Shown: piece after piece, positions 44,986-57,500 of the stretch
How the letters are laid out: every line of letters starts with the position of its first letter
Numbering within the stretch: position 1 is the stretch's first letter
Source: Astropecten irregularis
Taxonomy: Eukaryota; Echinodermata; Asteroidea; Paxillosida; Astropectinidae
NCBI GenBank assembly: GCA_963971285.1
Contig: OZ020257.1
Coordinates: forward strand, 17,560,602 to 17,624,601
DNA length: 64,000 bases
Direction of reading: 5' to 3'
Program-made: the position numbers and the translations under genes
Notes under the pieces: model-generated
Told to the model about the DNA's origin: nothing
The model's database searches: none
The model's input: only the letters and a program-made list of their open reading frames with translations

Positions 44986-47900
44986 GTTTTTTTTCAAGCC
45001 TAATATTGGGCTCTGTTCAAATAAACATAAGCAGGTCTAAGCCTACATGTAAATGCTACAAGTAAGTTCCTGGTACTGGTGGTAGTTTTTTATTAATGTT
45101 CAAAATGTATGGATCTGATTTTCAGCTGCATGATAAACACGAAATGCAGCATGTGTACAACCCAATGACACTCCTGCATACCAATGGGTGTAGTACTGTG
45201 GGGTTTTCTTCATATCATTATCTTATTATAGGAAACCACCGGTTACCAACCAAAGTCCAATGTAATACATATTGCCTGCAACTGGTACTCGGTTGGTTAT
45301 CACTTAGCATCAAACATTTTGCTAAGCATTGTTTCCTTTATAAGCGGCTCTGTCATAGCAAATTCAAGAGCCAAGTTCATAAGCACACACAAGAAACGAA
45401 GAAAATCTCACTCACAAAAAAAAAAGGTTGCTCGTCAATTTGCACACGATGTGTATTGCTTTTGTGTAATATCAGGATTCCACTGCACAGATTTTAAGCT
45501 GGAAACTAAATTTTTCTTTGTGCTTAGCAAATTATATGGATTCGAGTCCATATTTAATATTCACACACAATATCCAACCCAATATTAAACCAATGTAATG
45601 TAACATTCAGAATGTAATACTGGTATACATACTGTATAATTAAAATGCATATTATACCATAGAGATACAAGCCAGTGAAATATCAATTAACTGGAAGTAA
45701 ATTCCTTTTACTCAATCAATAACATCATTACATGAATGGCAATGGTGAGCAATTATGTAATTGGCCCTAATGCTAACTACCAGCACCAGGCAGAAACATG
45801 AAGTATTCTTTGAAGACCTACAATGGTTTAGCCTGACATGTTAACTCATAAGGCTTACAGCAAACTCCTCCTACAAGGGAGGCGTGGCTTAAAATTCATA
45901 CAATACAAAATTTGAAACTTTGGAGTAAACATTCGTTGATACAAGTGTTTGGCCATTGATCATGTTTGGCACAATATGGGATGGTTTCTCCTGTTACAAA
46001 TGGTAAATGCCCTCATACATACCATCCAAAAAGAATGAGCAGAAATTCACACTTATTCTTCAGAGTATTGAAATATAACAGGATCAATAAATGTACCTGT
46101 TAAGAGGTAAATAACCACAATGCCAATTCGGAGTCCAAATAAGATGTAAATAACAGTGAATTGACTACCAAATGTAGCAATGGCATATTGTCACACACTT
46201 TGCCCTGTCCAATAAGGGCAGCTCAGTTAACATTCAAATAATGCCATAGTTGGTTCATTTGCCCACTGGGCTCAACTGACCCACAGACACTTGTAAAATG
46301 TCTGTCCCCATTATACAGAAACATTTCTGTCATGTCCCAGTGTAATGGCAGTATCAGAGATGGTCATTTCAATGGTCACAAGAGCTAACTACAGTAACGT
46401 GCATTCTTCCACTCAACGGACATTCCAACTTTGTTCCTTATATTCGATGTGATTATTCAAACATGCCCCAAACTCCAAAACAAAAAGGACCCTGGCATCC
46501 CTCCAGACGATAGCTCGTTTGGATGTCGATAAAATATGCCACTCAAACCACTGGCATAATCCAGTAGAGCAGAAATCAAATCAAGTAGATTAGGATAATA
46601 GGATTATTCTACAACCTAGCACAAAGGAACTGAAAGATGTGAAAAATTGCTTTGGTATAATTTCAGAAATATTCTGTGCAAAAAAGTCTATATAAATATT
46701 ACAATGTACAATTTTAAAGCACTTGAGATTAAACGCCTACTACTACATTAATAAGACATGCGAGTGTACATTACGTCTTTTTGTTTAATAGAAAAAAAAC
46801 AAAAGCACTAGTACACTGCACGTCATTGTTTTTGTTTGTCAACAGCTCATGAAAATCACGATTTCATATTAAAAAATCACTCAAATTGTTTCATTTAACA
46901 CACCCAAAATATTATTATTTAAAACAGAAATAACCACTTCAATCGGTGTATAGTATACAAGTGCTAAATGTGTGTACACAACAGCAAACATCAAACCCAA
47001 AAATACAAATGTGACCAGAAATATATACATCTTTATGACATCATCAAGTATATAGGTCCCATTTTCTTAAATATCAAACTCACAAAGACAAAACTTAAAT
47101 AATTAATAATAAAAACCAACTACCTAAGGAAGAAAAAAAGAAACAGCAAAGAAAATGGCCAATTTACTAAAAACAGAACCTTCCTGAATAATTTGCAATA
47201 TATACCAATTTTTTGTCATCAAATAACCACAAGGGAAAGTGGGAAACTGACTCAATAATTTTAAGTTATTGAAAAGTGAACAGGGTTAACTAAATTTTTC
47301 TTTGTTCACTTTTCATTTTTTTTAAAGTTAATTCTGGGCTGATGGCAAGCCTAATATTATAACTCTGATATACCCCAAGTTAGCAGTTGCATTCACACTA
47401 CCATTTTTTTTCACCCCGGGTTAAAAACAAATTAGTTGTTAACCCAAGTGATTCCTTTACTCTGCTGATAACCAAGGACAGACATCTTGGGATTTCCAGA
47501 GGAACCCCAGGTTAGTCTTGTAACTAGTGTGAAACCCTTCAGGGTTATTATAATGCAGGGTAAGTTAACCCCGGGTAATAGGAAATAGCTTCACCCAGTA
47601 TGGCAAATACCCCGGGTTAAAGCAGTTTGTAGTGGGAAAGGGGAACACATTGCTGACTTCAACGTGCCCTCATGCTACTAAATAATCTATGCACTTTGCC
47701 ACAAACTGTACACATAAACCATTTACAACATTCTAAGGGATAGAGATTGCACCAACATAGCATTTTACACCACAAATTTTTCTTTAAAACCCATTTTGTG
47801 TTTTAAAAAAGAAAAGAAACTCAATCCTATCTTTCAACTAACGACCACTCACCAGAATTAAGCTCACAAACGGACATATTATATATATTATTATGAATAA

Positions 47901-48195
47901 TCAAATTCCACCACATTTCCCTTATTTTATTAGGATTAGGGGGAAACTAAATCATTCAACAGGGTTTTTTCGTAAAGGAAATTTGATATTTCCAGAAAGA
48001 CGGGACACAGAAAGGGAAATTGAAGCGGGCAGGGGTTCAAACTAATCCAAATGGTGCTGAGAGTGACCATTGGGCAACTGGGATTCCCATAGCTAAAGCA
48101 TGATAACTGTGCAGGAGTCATGCTGCATTTACAAACTGTAAAACCTAAACCAATTTAACCAATGATCAAGTTCACCTTGGTATTGACCAGTGACC
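44986..48195. other. Intergenic, AT-rich, no gene seen
   Basis: Lies between the unknown gene and RIIAD1. I see no exon with family similarity. A minus-strand AATAAA at 47926-47931 could serve RIIAD1. Confidence 0.5.
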
Positions 48196-48428
48196 ACTGC
48201 CATCAAGGCAATGACAAGAAGCAACGAGGCAATGACCACTGACCAGGGGCACCGAGGAGATGACAAAAAGCACCAATGCAATGACCAGGGGCACCAGGGC
48301 AATGACCAGGGGCACCAGGGCAATGACCAGGGGCAACAGGGCAATGACCAGGGGCACCAAGGCAATGACCAGGGGCAACAGGGCAATGACCAGGGGCACC
48401 AAGGCAGTGACCAAGGGGCCCCAAGGCA
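48196..48428 (+). repeat. Minisatellite, 21-bp unit
   Basis: About eleven copies of AATGACCAGGGGCACCAGGGC with CACC/AACA variants, spaced 21 bp in the central part. It begins about 140 bp beyond the RIIAD1 stop on that gene's 3' side, so may be in its 3' UTR. The unit leaves all frames open, which creates spurious ORFs on both strands. Confidence 0.9.
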
Positions 48429-48568
48429 ATCATCACCTTTCAGCCCTCGGTGAAATTCCTGGCCTACATTTCAGCAAATGACAACCATCCCTCCTCCCCC
48501 ATGAAAACACCCCCTCTTAATTCCCCCCTCCGCTTCACCCAAACTTGCCACCGATGACTAGAAGTACC

Positions 48569-49586
48569 TCAAAGCTTGCGGTTGAACTTTGCTTCACGGA
48601 GTGCATTGTCCCTCTGCTTGAGCTGTGTCTGCACCATGTCCTTCAGGAGAGGCTTGGTGAACCAGTCCGCAGCAAAGTCTCGGATGTTCTCTGGCCTCTG
48701 CGTCAGGACATCTCTGGAATGACCGGTCGGAAAGAAAACACCATAGATACAATTCATGTTTAGAAAAACTGTGGGGTTGACAAGCAGATTTCCACATGGA
48801 TTTCTAGGTATTGAGTGACTTACCCAAGAAAACCAGCCAGTAAAACGTCCACTTCTGGGTGCTCTCGGAGGAATTTCTCATTTCCTAGTCTTGTTTGTAT
48901 CTGGGTGGAAATTCATATAATAATGACATCAATTACTAATTAGGCTAAGAAAAAATCCAATTAATTAGCCTAAGTCTATCCTTATCAGCAAGTACGCTAC
49001 ATTCCCAACTTTGATTGTCCACTTTGTCTTTGACATGTATCCATAGTAAATCTAACCAGGTCCATGTACTGTAGGCCTATACTACATGGCTATTGAAGAA
49101 TTACAATTTTACAAATTGTGCAACTGCAAGATTGCATGAGATCACCAGCAAATAATTAAAGTGGAAAGACTCAAAGAGTATGCTGTCTGTGGTGGCTTAG
49201 ATGACACCTTTTTTGGTATCTGTCAAAACGTGAATTTTCGTTTAACCATGCTAGTACTGTAATGATAAACTGTGAAGACATAACGTTTTGGTTAAATGTA
49301 AAGATTAATGAACGACAAGAAGGAGTCTGTCCGGGGCAACTTCCCGGCAGAATGCAGAATACTGAATAGGCCCAACGATTAACTTTGTCCGGAAATTAGG
49401 CACATTCAGCTTAAAACCTCGCTAAAACCTCCTTCCGTGACACGACAAAATAGCAATTTAAAGAAGCCCTGGACACTTGGGCATACTTACTTTGAATTGG
49501 TTAAGTTTCTCTTGTTGCTCAGCACTCAGGGCACCGAGATCATAGCCCTCCATACCGCGGGGCGGATTATGATTCGGGACCGCCAT
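48569..49586 (-). CDS. RIIAD1: RIIa domain-containing protein 1
   Basis: Complete minus-strand gene. Exons 49491-49586, 48824-48900, 48569-48713; 318 nt, 105 residues (human RIIAD1 is 92). It contains GALSAEQQEKLNQFK at the end of exon 1, then IQTRLGNEKFLREHPEVDVL, GFLGDVLTQRPENI and RDFAADWFTKPLL. This is the helix pair plus RPENI..FAA-Y/W-FT signature of the PKA regulatory subunit RII dimerization/docking fold. In the family this fold can bind amphipathic helices such as those in AKAPs, and RIIAD1 is best known from ciliated and testis tissue; its exact role is not settled. The 24-residue Gln/Lys-rich C-terminus is longer than in the human protein. The gene converges with the unknown gene. 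Confidence 0.95.
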
Positions 49587-49627
49587 ATTTCAGGTTGACA
49601 TGGAAATCTCCTGGCAATCTCTGGTAT

Positions 49628-49641
49628 AGCGCCCTCTTGTG
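49628..49641 (-). promoter_or_regulatory. CTCF-core-like site upstream of RIIAD1
   Basis: The minus strand reads CACAAGAGGGCGCT, the same 14-mer as at 6033-6046, 42 bp upstream of the RIIAD1 start codon. Motif match only. Confidence 0.4.
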
Positions 49642-49711
49642 AGCTTAAGAATTTTAAGTGTAGAGCTAGCATTCAATGCGTGTAATTGGTATCATACCGA
49701 AACAGAAATCT

Positions 49712-49880
49712 TCACAGAACTTACTATAAAGATGGTGATGGTAGAAACATAGCGTTAAAATTGTTCTGCCTGAAATGCTGTATTTATCCAAAAAAGAGTA
49801 AGACCAATGACCAAAGCAATCTTTTAAAGATAAAAGATAACGGTGAAAAGATTGATAAGATTTCCGATGTCATTTTGCTG
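49712..49880 (-). mobile_element. TTAA-type MITE, partial copy
   Basis: Minus-strand blocks (GATCTTTTAAAAG-like, TATTTATCC, CTACCATCACCATC) match 44088-44452. Truncated at both ends. Confidence 0.55.
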
Positions 49881-51477
49881 TCACATGTATCATGCGAGGC
49901 CGAAGGCTTCATAGTGCATGGATAAACAGTATGCCTAGACTAAAAATAATAAATTCGATTATTACCCATTGTAAATTGGATCTATTTTTATTATTAAAAA
50001 TACCATCATGTGGCATACATGTATTATCATAAAAATTATAATCATTAAAGTTCAGAAACTGTTACAACTATTATTCTGAAATTCATAAGCATAAATAAAA
50101 CTGATCGTATAAGGTAAAAGTCATATCTTTAAAAGAAAATCATTCCAACAAAATAATATTAACGTCATGAATGCAAGATGAAGACAGAATGTGAAATAAG
50201 TTCAAATTTCTGCCGCCGACATTGTCCCATTTTTTATCCAGTTTTGACGTCAATTTCGCTTACACAATCATAAACGGCCTTTTGTATAAATCGGGAATGA
50301 AAGGTTTTAAACTATAATAAAAAATTGTTCGTTTTTTTGTCTCGTTTTTCCCGCACAAAAGCAGAATTAATAGAATATCCAACTTTTCCTTCATTCCTAC
50401 AAACTTTGAAATTGCCAAATTAAAAATAATTATTAAATAATTAGGGGTTTTCGCCCTCTGCTGTTTCTCTGCAGCGATTTGGCATAGTTTAAAAGGAACC
50501 AAACGTCATAAAATCTTCTAATCGTAATGTCTGAATTCCGACAAATTAATAATCAACAAACCCTTTCCCATATAATAATAATTTTATACATAATTTGCAG
50601 CACAAAGAATTCAAAATAATTATAAAAACTTTATTATTTTTTGACAATACATAGCACCGGGTTCATTTGTATTTCCGTTATTAAACTGGAAAACATGAAA
50701 TAAAATAATATTTAAGACGTTAACCGACTTTACATTGAAACGGGAAGTATGAAATCACATTGTGTAACGTCTAGTTGAATAAATACAATTATTATTAATA
50801 TCAATAATCATTATTATAATACGATACAAAATATAAGCCAGGATCATTTGGCACTAGTCACAAGTGTTACACCCAAGGCAAACATTTTCATCTTGGGACA
50901 AGTGACCAGGGATTTCTAGCTTTAAATCTGATGAACCTATGACAGCGAGACCGAAAAATAATGACCGAGTTTATTATGGCTAGCCATGTATACAGAGCGT
51001 GAAACTACGGTTTTGGGCAGTGTGGTTTTAATGGCGTCTGACTAGCAGTAACACAACTGGGTTGGATTTCACAAAGCACTAAGATAATCTTAAGATGAGT
51101 TGTTCAGTATCACCATAGTGATTTGTATTGTGACATCACACTTTGCTTAGCAATTAAGATTGATTTCACACAGTAAGATCAGTCATAGCTTAGTTGACAG
51201 TGAGAGCGAGGTCGCGGGTTCGAATCCTGCAAGCTACTGGCAGTTTCCACTCGGCTAACTGTAAAATAACTCAGACGAATCCAATCACGCAGTTGTCAAT
51301 CCTGTCTTATTTGAATTTAATAATCATAACATTACGTAATATCATAAGTATCAGCGTAGGCCTACATCAGAACGTTGACCCCTTGCACACTGGGTCATTA
51401 CGGTCTTTAAACCCTACGAACTCAATGGAAAGAATGTAATATAACGTATGACTAACTGCATGGGACATCAGTGAGGT
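49881..51477. other. Intergenic between RIIAD1 and CCBE1
   Basis: AT-rich; should hold the CCBE1 3' UTR, with minus-strand AATAAA at 50633-50638 as one candidate signal. A tRNA-like fragment lies at 51178-51245 (TAGCTTAGTTGACAG, then GGGTTCGAATCC), probably a SINE relic. No coding exon seen. Confidence 0.5.
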
Positions 51478-51546
51478 ATTTTGTTTGTTTGCTTGTTTGG
51501 CCCAGTTTGGGTGTTTGTTTGTCTGTTTTGTCTGTTTGTTTTGTTT
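51478..51546. repeat. TTTG-type simple repeat next to CCBE1 stop
   Basis: Irregular TTTG/TGTT repeats run directly up to the CCBE1 stop codon on the plus strand (CAAA on the coding strand), so the 3' UTR begins with this low-complexity tract. Confidence 0.8.
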
Positions 51547-54500
51547 TTAGTTCCCAGATCCTTCCTCCAAGTAAGAACTACTCGTAAACGTCAGGCCGGT
51601 TCCGGTGGTAGCTATGACGTCACCTTCCCCATTCGTCCCATAATGCATTGCGTTGTTGCCATGGTGATTGTTGCTACGGCTGTTTTGATATGCGGTGATG
51701 AGGTTGTCGTCACGGAGCTGTCGTCTCTGGAGTTTGATGATGTCCTTCTTCATCTCAGCTATGATAAGGAGAAGCAGCTCAGTAGATCCCGGGTCACCCT
51801 GGGAAAATCAAAATGACCAAACGAAATTTTGAATTGTTCGTGCTTTGAATCCGAAAAGTCAACTTGTTAGGAGCGAATCGCTATAAATATCGCACTTGAG
51901 ACACACGTTACCCGATGCAGTTTACATGGCAACCAGTTCCAGGCAACCTCTGAGAATATAATGGCATTCATCATTAAATCTTCATAATATTTCCGTTTTA
52001 TAGAGGATGGTGAGAGATCATTGCCAGAGAACCTAGGCTTACTTTTGTGCTACTGAAACGTTTTTTGTGTAGTTCATTATTTTGTTGCCTCTAGTCATAA
52101 GTTGTCTGTCAAATTTACCTCGTGTAAAGTGGCCATGAGTTTTGATTGCATAATTTATGCATTTTATTCAAATAAATTTAGGTTTGGAAAGTGAACATAA
52201 AGTGCAGGAGTACGTACCTTTTCGCCTTTAAATCCATGTAACCCAGGTTCTCCCTGCAAATACAGATTCAATGAAATGCTGATTTTTAAAACATAAGCGT
52301 CATAATGACTATATACGGGGTGGCCAAAATGTAGATGTAATGACGGAAATGACGTGCTTCGGTGGTAGTGAGGTCGTGAGGATCTTGGTGGTGATTGGTG
52401 AATGTCACGGGGTCGCGTTGGTGGTTGTGTGGGTGATGGTGGTGAAGTGAATGAGTGTTGGTGAAGAAGATGACGTGATGAATATGGGTAGACCTATAGG
52501 CCTATCAATTGCAATATATTGGTGATTACAAAGATGATGATTGTAATTTCTAATTTATAAAAATCAATTATACTGATTTCACATCAAGTGGAGTTTCAAT
52601 TCGTCATTCGGCGAATAAGGCAGTGGTGTTGTGGGGCTTAAATGGCACAAGATGGACAAACACGACAAAATGTGACAAAGGTGACATTGGCATGAGTATA
52701 TTTTACAATGAACTGTTATCAACTAACCTTATGTCCCGTGGCTCCCCTGGGTCCCTGAAAAATGTGAAATTAAACAAAAGGGCAAATACCAAATTTAATG
52801 AAACATCAATTTTATACAATTGAGCTTTGTAATTTATAATTTATCCCCGGTGCCGCAAGAAGAGAATAGAAGCCAATGAACGGCACTCACCATCTTCCAT
52901 CCTCCGTCTACAGTCAGATTGGCGTCTCCACTCAATGAAAGTCCCGGTGGTCCGGGTAGTCCAGGAGGTCCGAGGTTTCCCTTTTCGCCGGTTAATCCCC
53001 GAGACCCCATCAAGCCCATGGGTCCGGGCTCCCCAGTATCACCCTTCTCCCCCTTATGTCCCGACCCCAATACTCCCCTCTGTCGGGACATGGACAGCGT
53101 ACAGGACCCCTTTTCCCCCTTGGGGCCATGAGCACCCGTCAGTCCCGTGTGCCCCATGTACCCCCTCGGCCCCGGTGATCCAGGATTCCCCTGGCGACCC
53201 ATCGTCCCCCTGTCACCTCGCACTCCGCGGGCCCCAGGGAGGCCTCGTGGACCGGGCGAACCAGTCAGTCCGGGAGGGCCGTGGGTCCCAGACGGGCCCC
53301 GCGGTCCGGGGTCTCCTTTCGCTCCGGGCCTACCGGGCAGACCCTGTAAACCACGGGGGCCTGCCATGCCAATTCCCGGTTCCCCTTTCTCCCCCTTGGT
53401 GCCCTGGCTGCTGGGCTGCAGCGGTTCCCCGTGATTATTGTGAAGGAGACTAGACAATGTCGGTGCCGGTGACTGAGGTATTCTGCTCTCCAATACAATA
53501 ATCTGTCAAACAAAATCACCATACAAAGGTTTCATTAATAAATTTGAGTATACCAGAGTATTTTTCTTAACACAAGTCATGTACTTCATATTGCGTGCTC
53601 ATGTCATCTGGTTAAGTTTCCTCGCACCTTTGATTGCACTTTCAGGATGGCATTTTTGAAAGATTGAAGCTGGCTGCAGCTCGTTTGGCACTGCCCGCCC
53701 TCTATTGACCCGGTGTCTCTTTTCTGATCTGAGAAGACGAATAAGAAGAAGAAACAAAATAGGTTACAAAACGAAAATAGCATGTAAGCCAAACTAATTG
53801 CAGACCTCGAAATGATTAAAATAATGGAGCAAATAATACATGCCGCAGGCAGAATGAGACAGATGGTCCATTGAAATAAACGACGTATGGGAATTTCCAG
53901 TGCGGGATACTAGCTGTTACACTTGGTCTGAAAACGCTTGGTCCGTTCTGTCTGATTTGGCGGGAAATTGGACATGATTGGTTCGTTATTTTGTTACACA
54001 CAGAGTGTATAAATCTGGGCACACACTATATACCGACAGAAGACAATGTGTGAGTTCTCCTGGTTTCGATAAAAAACAAGCGGGAAAAATCAACTGTGAT
54101 TTAAGTCACATTATCCCATTCCCGCGCCATCTGCACGACCGCCATAATTTCAATGAAATTCGCAGACGTTTCACCTCTTCATTTTGAAACTCAATCTGCC
54201 AGCAGATGTACAATCTCCATTGAATGTTTTCTGTTTGAGGAAACTGCAAGCATAGCACTTTTAGGCAAGTTATAAAGTCTGACCTGTACTATTCACGCCC
54301 TCTAGTAATAAACAGGAACGCCCATCTTCATCCAGCCGGTAACCATGACGACAGGAACAATGGAAACTACCATCTGAGTTGTTGCATATATGGGTGCATC
54401 CACCATTGCTCACGTTGCATTCGTTGATATCTATAGACAAAAAATAAGTTCAAAATATCAAACATGCACGTCTTAGCAGAATACAGAATATCCATAAGCC

Positions 54501-57500
54501 CCCCGCCCTATGTAATAAATCGATTATGTATGAAAATAAGACAGTGCTGTTAAATTTAGGAATAGGCTGATGTGCATTCAGAAAAATCATTTTTGTAATT
54601 AATTTTTACACAAATCATACATTTCTGAGGGTAAAATCATTTTTTTTTAAATAACCATCACCCCAAGGAACTTTCATTCACCAAAACAAGTCATTCTTTT
54701 CTCAGATGCTATAGCGCAAGAAACCTTTAGGAAGAAAATGGTAGGTGATCTGTCCTATAACCATTAATCTTTCAGTGCTTTTTGAAACGATGGCCAATCA
54801 TAATTATTATCTCACCTTGGCAGTAAGGGTGTTCCCTCGCAGCGTACTTTTGTTTGTTCATCTCGTAACCATGGTAACAAGTACAGTGTGCCCGCCCAAA
54901 ATCATCCTGGCATTGTTGTTCGCACGGTGCGTCTGCGCATGCGTCCCTTGCTGTACACACAGGGAATATAAATAATTCAACGAAAGTGTCGAACTTGTGA
55001 CGAATTATTCCTAACATTATTATGTTATTATTGTGACATTATGTATACATGGGGTGATGTGGCCTAGTGGTCTGGCGTGTTGAACTCAAGGTCTTGTGCA
55101 TGGTCAATCTACAGATTGTGGGTTCGAATCCAGCCATGGGTTAGTGGTACTGCTTGCGTCCTTGGGCAAGACGCTTTGTCACATATTGCTCCTCTTCACC
55201 CAGGAGTAAATGGGTACCTGTGAGGGTAGAGATGGCTTTGTGGTTTGATTAGCCTCTGTGCTCTGAATACGGCTGCCAGGGCTGTATACTCCCCAGGGAG
55301 ATGAGATGGTTACAGGAATGTAAATTATGGCTCGAGGACCAGGGATAATAATAATAAGCGCATTAACATGTATATTTGCAGATAAATTGCACACTTACCC
55401 ATGGAAATACAGCGTCCATCTGCATACTGGTATCCATCGCAACATGTCTTCCTGAAATATTGAATATGAATTCATTTGTGACATCAATCTTATATCGCAT
55501 GTTGTCAAATCGACCCATGCTCTGATACAAAACGATCCGAGTCAATCAATTCCACTCCTATACAAGAGGTTTCATATTGCATTATATCTAGACCATTTCA
55601 ATAATGGGAGACTTTTGAGAACCGGTCTTCAAGTCAACAGCGCACGCGCACGCAATTGTGAGCATCCGCGCGTTGTGTTGCGCGTGCGAGTGCGCGCGCG
55701 CTGTAGACTTGAAGACTCAAAAGTCTCCCATTAATTAATTAATGACTTACTTCATGCACATTCCCACAGTTCCGTCCCATTTCCGGCATTCATAAGACGT
55801 AATAATGATCTTAGTTGGGGGACACTCCGGCCTGTAGATAAATAAATAAAACCAACAAAACATTATATTATTCAGTCTAATACACCTCCCACTTCTAGAG
55901 CAGGATAGGTCACCAGAAGGTCACTTCTGGTAAGTTTTGACATTCTGATCAAACCCTCCAATCGCGATATTCCTGTGGGATGAAAAACACATCCGGCACG
56001 TCAGCCAGAGTGGGATTCGAACTCCGGTAGCCTATTATAGTGGGCAATGAAAGTAAATATCATATCGTAACACCATACAGCACAGCCGGTCACCATTAAT
56101 ATCCCCCAAAAAGACACGGGATACTCATAATATTTGGTTTCGCCTCGGGAGGTCTGAAAGTCAAGACACGCCTTCCTGTACCTAGCAGACCGGGCGATAT
56201 GGTCTGTGGTTAACCGGTTTGGGCCCATTAACAAACTAATGTTCTTCGGTGTTTTTTTAACATGGTTCCTTAGTTCCATGAACTGAAATACCAATTGGCG
56301 TTCCCTGCAGAGCTTGCGAGTGTCGGAAACTCAAGATTGAAAACAGTACGGTTTCCGACACTGGGTTTTACGAGAACATTTTGTGTGAGATTACTCTCTC
56401 AGTGAAGCTGAACACACCCAGGGGGGCGGCAGGGGGACGGTGTAGGGATACATTGCTGGGGAGGACGGCAAGTTCCAAACGGTGTAATTATATACAAAAA
56501 CCGCGCAAAACAAGGTTTGTGTTTCGCGTTTCCCATCAAAACAGGACGAGGGAGTCTGAGGCGTTTTGGACGGCGTGAGGAGGGAACCGACACGGTGGTG
56601 ACGGTGGGCGCAGGATGTACGGTGTACGGTTGACCAAACGCCGTATGATTCGAGTTATAACTCCCGCCTAAATATTAAAAAACATTCGATGTTTTCAAAA
56701 ATGTCGTTTGAAAATATTATAAATTTGACATGGCAAATATAGGCGCAGAAAGGAGGTGATGTACAGGACCAAAACGGCGCCTCAAATCATTTTTGTAGGC
56801 TATCAATGATCTCTCACTCCGTTTTTATAGAAATATTAGCAAATGTTTATGTTGTCGGTGACCCTCTGGGTTTGTGCATCGGTTAGGTGTGTGCGTCGTG
56901 CTGTTACTCAGTGGGGCAATAACTCCATGGTGGTAGGCCAACTCGCCCCTTTGTCTGTCAGCCAAAGTTCAGCATTGTTAATCTTCATAAACAAAACATA
57001 AAACTTAAACAGGGTTACACCTCCAGCTGCGATTCTTGTTAAACTATCAGCGGCATACGAACCATTATAGGCAAGATTGTGATTGATATCAAATCGCATT
57101 TAATTGGTTTCAAGTCCACAGACCCACCGTGAATGTTTGGCGCATTAAATGTCCCTTGACGTTCACATAAACCCCGCGGTCAGCTGCAGTTCAGTTGTGA
57201 ACATTTTTTCGGTTGTTATCCTGGGTCCAATCTGGGTCAGAGATGTTTATACAGGAAAAAGCCCTGGGTATGGTATCCTGCTGTAGACTTGACGAGTTAT
57301 ACTACCCCTAACCCCACACCCAAGTGACCCAACCCCCACCCCTGACGGGCACTGCAGGGAACAACATGCCTAATGTCAACACAATAATGATAAACCAACA
57401 GCGCGGTCATTAATAGCTCACGCGGCTCGGATGGGTTCATTAACACCTGGTTGATTTTAGAGTAATTTAGTAGACGAGTGCCCCCCACGAGACTCGTCCA

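Noticed and set aside
48129..48481. Several ORFs over the minisatellite
   Set aside because: Created by the 21-bp repeat, which is open in every frame.
52919..53453. Pro-rich ORFs on the plus strand
   Set aside because: Antisense of the Gly-Pro-rich collagen exon of CCBE1.
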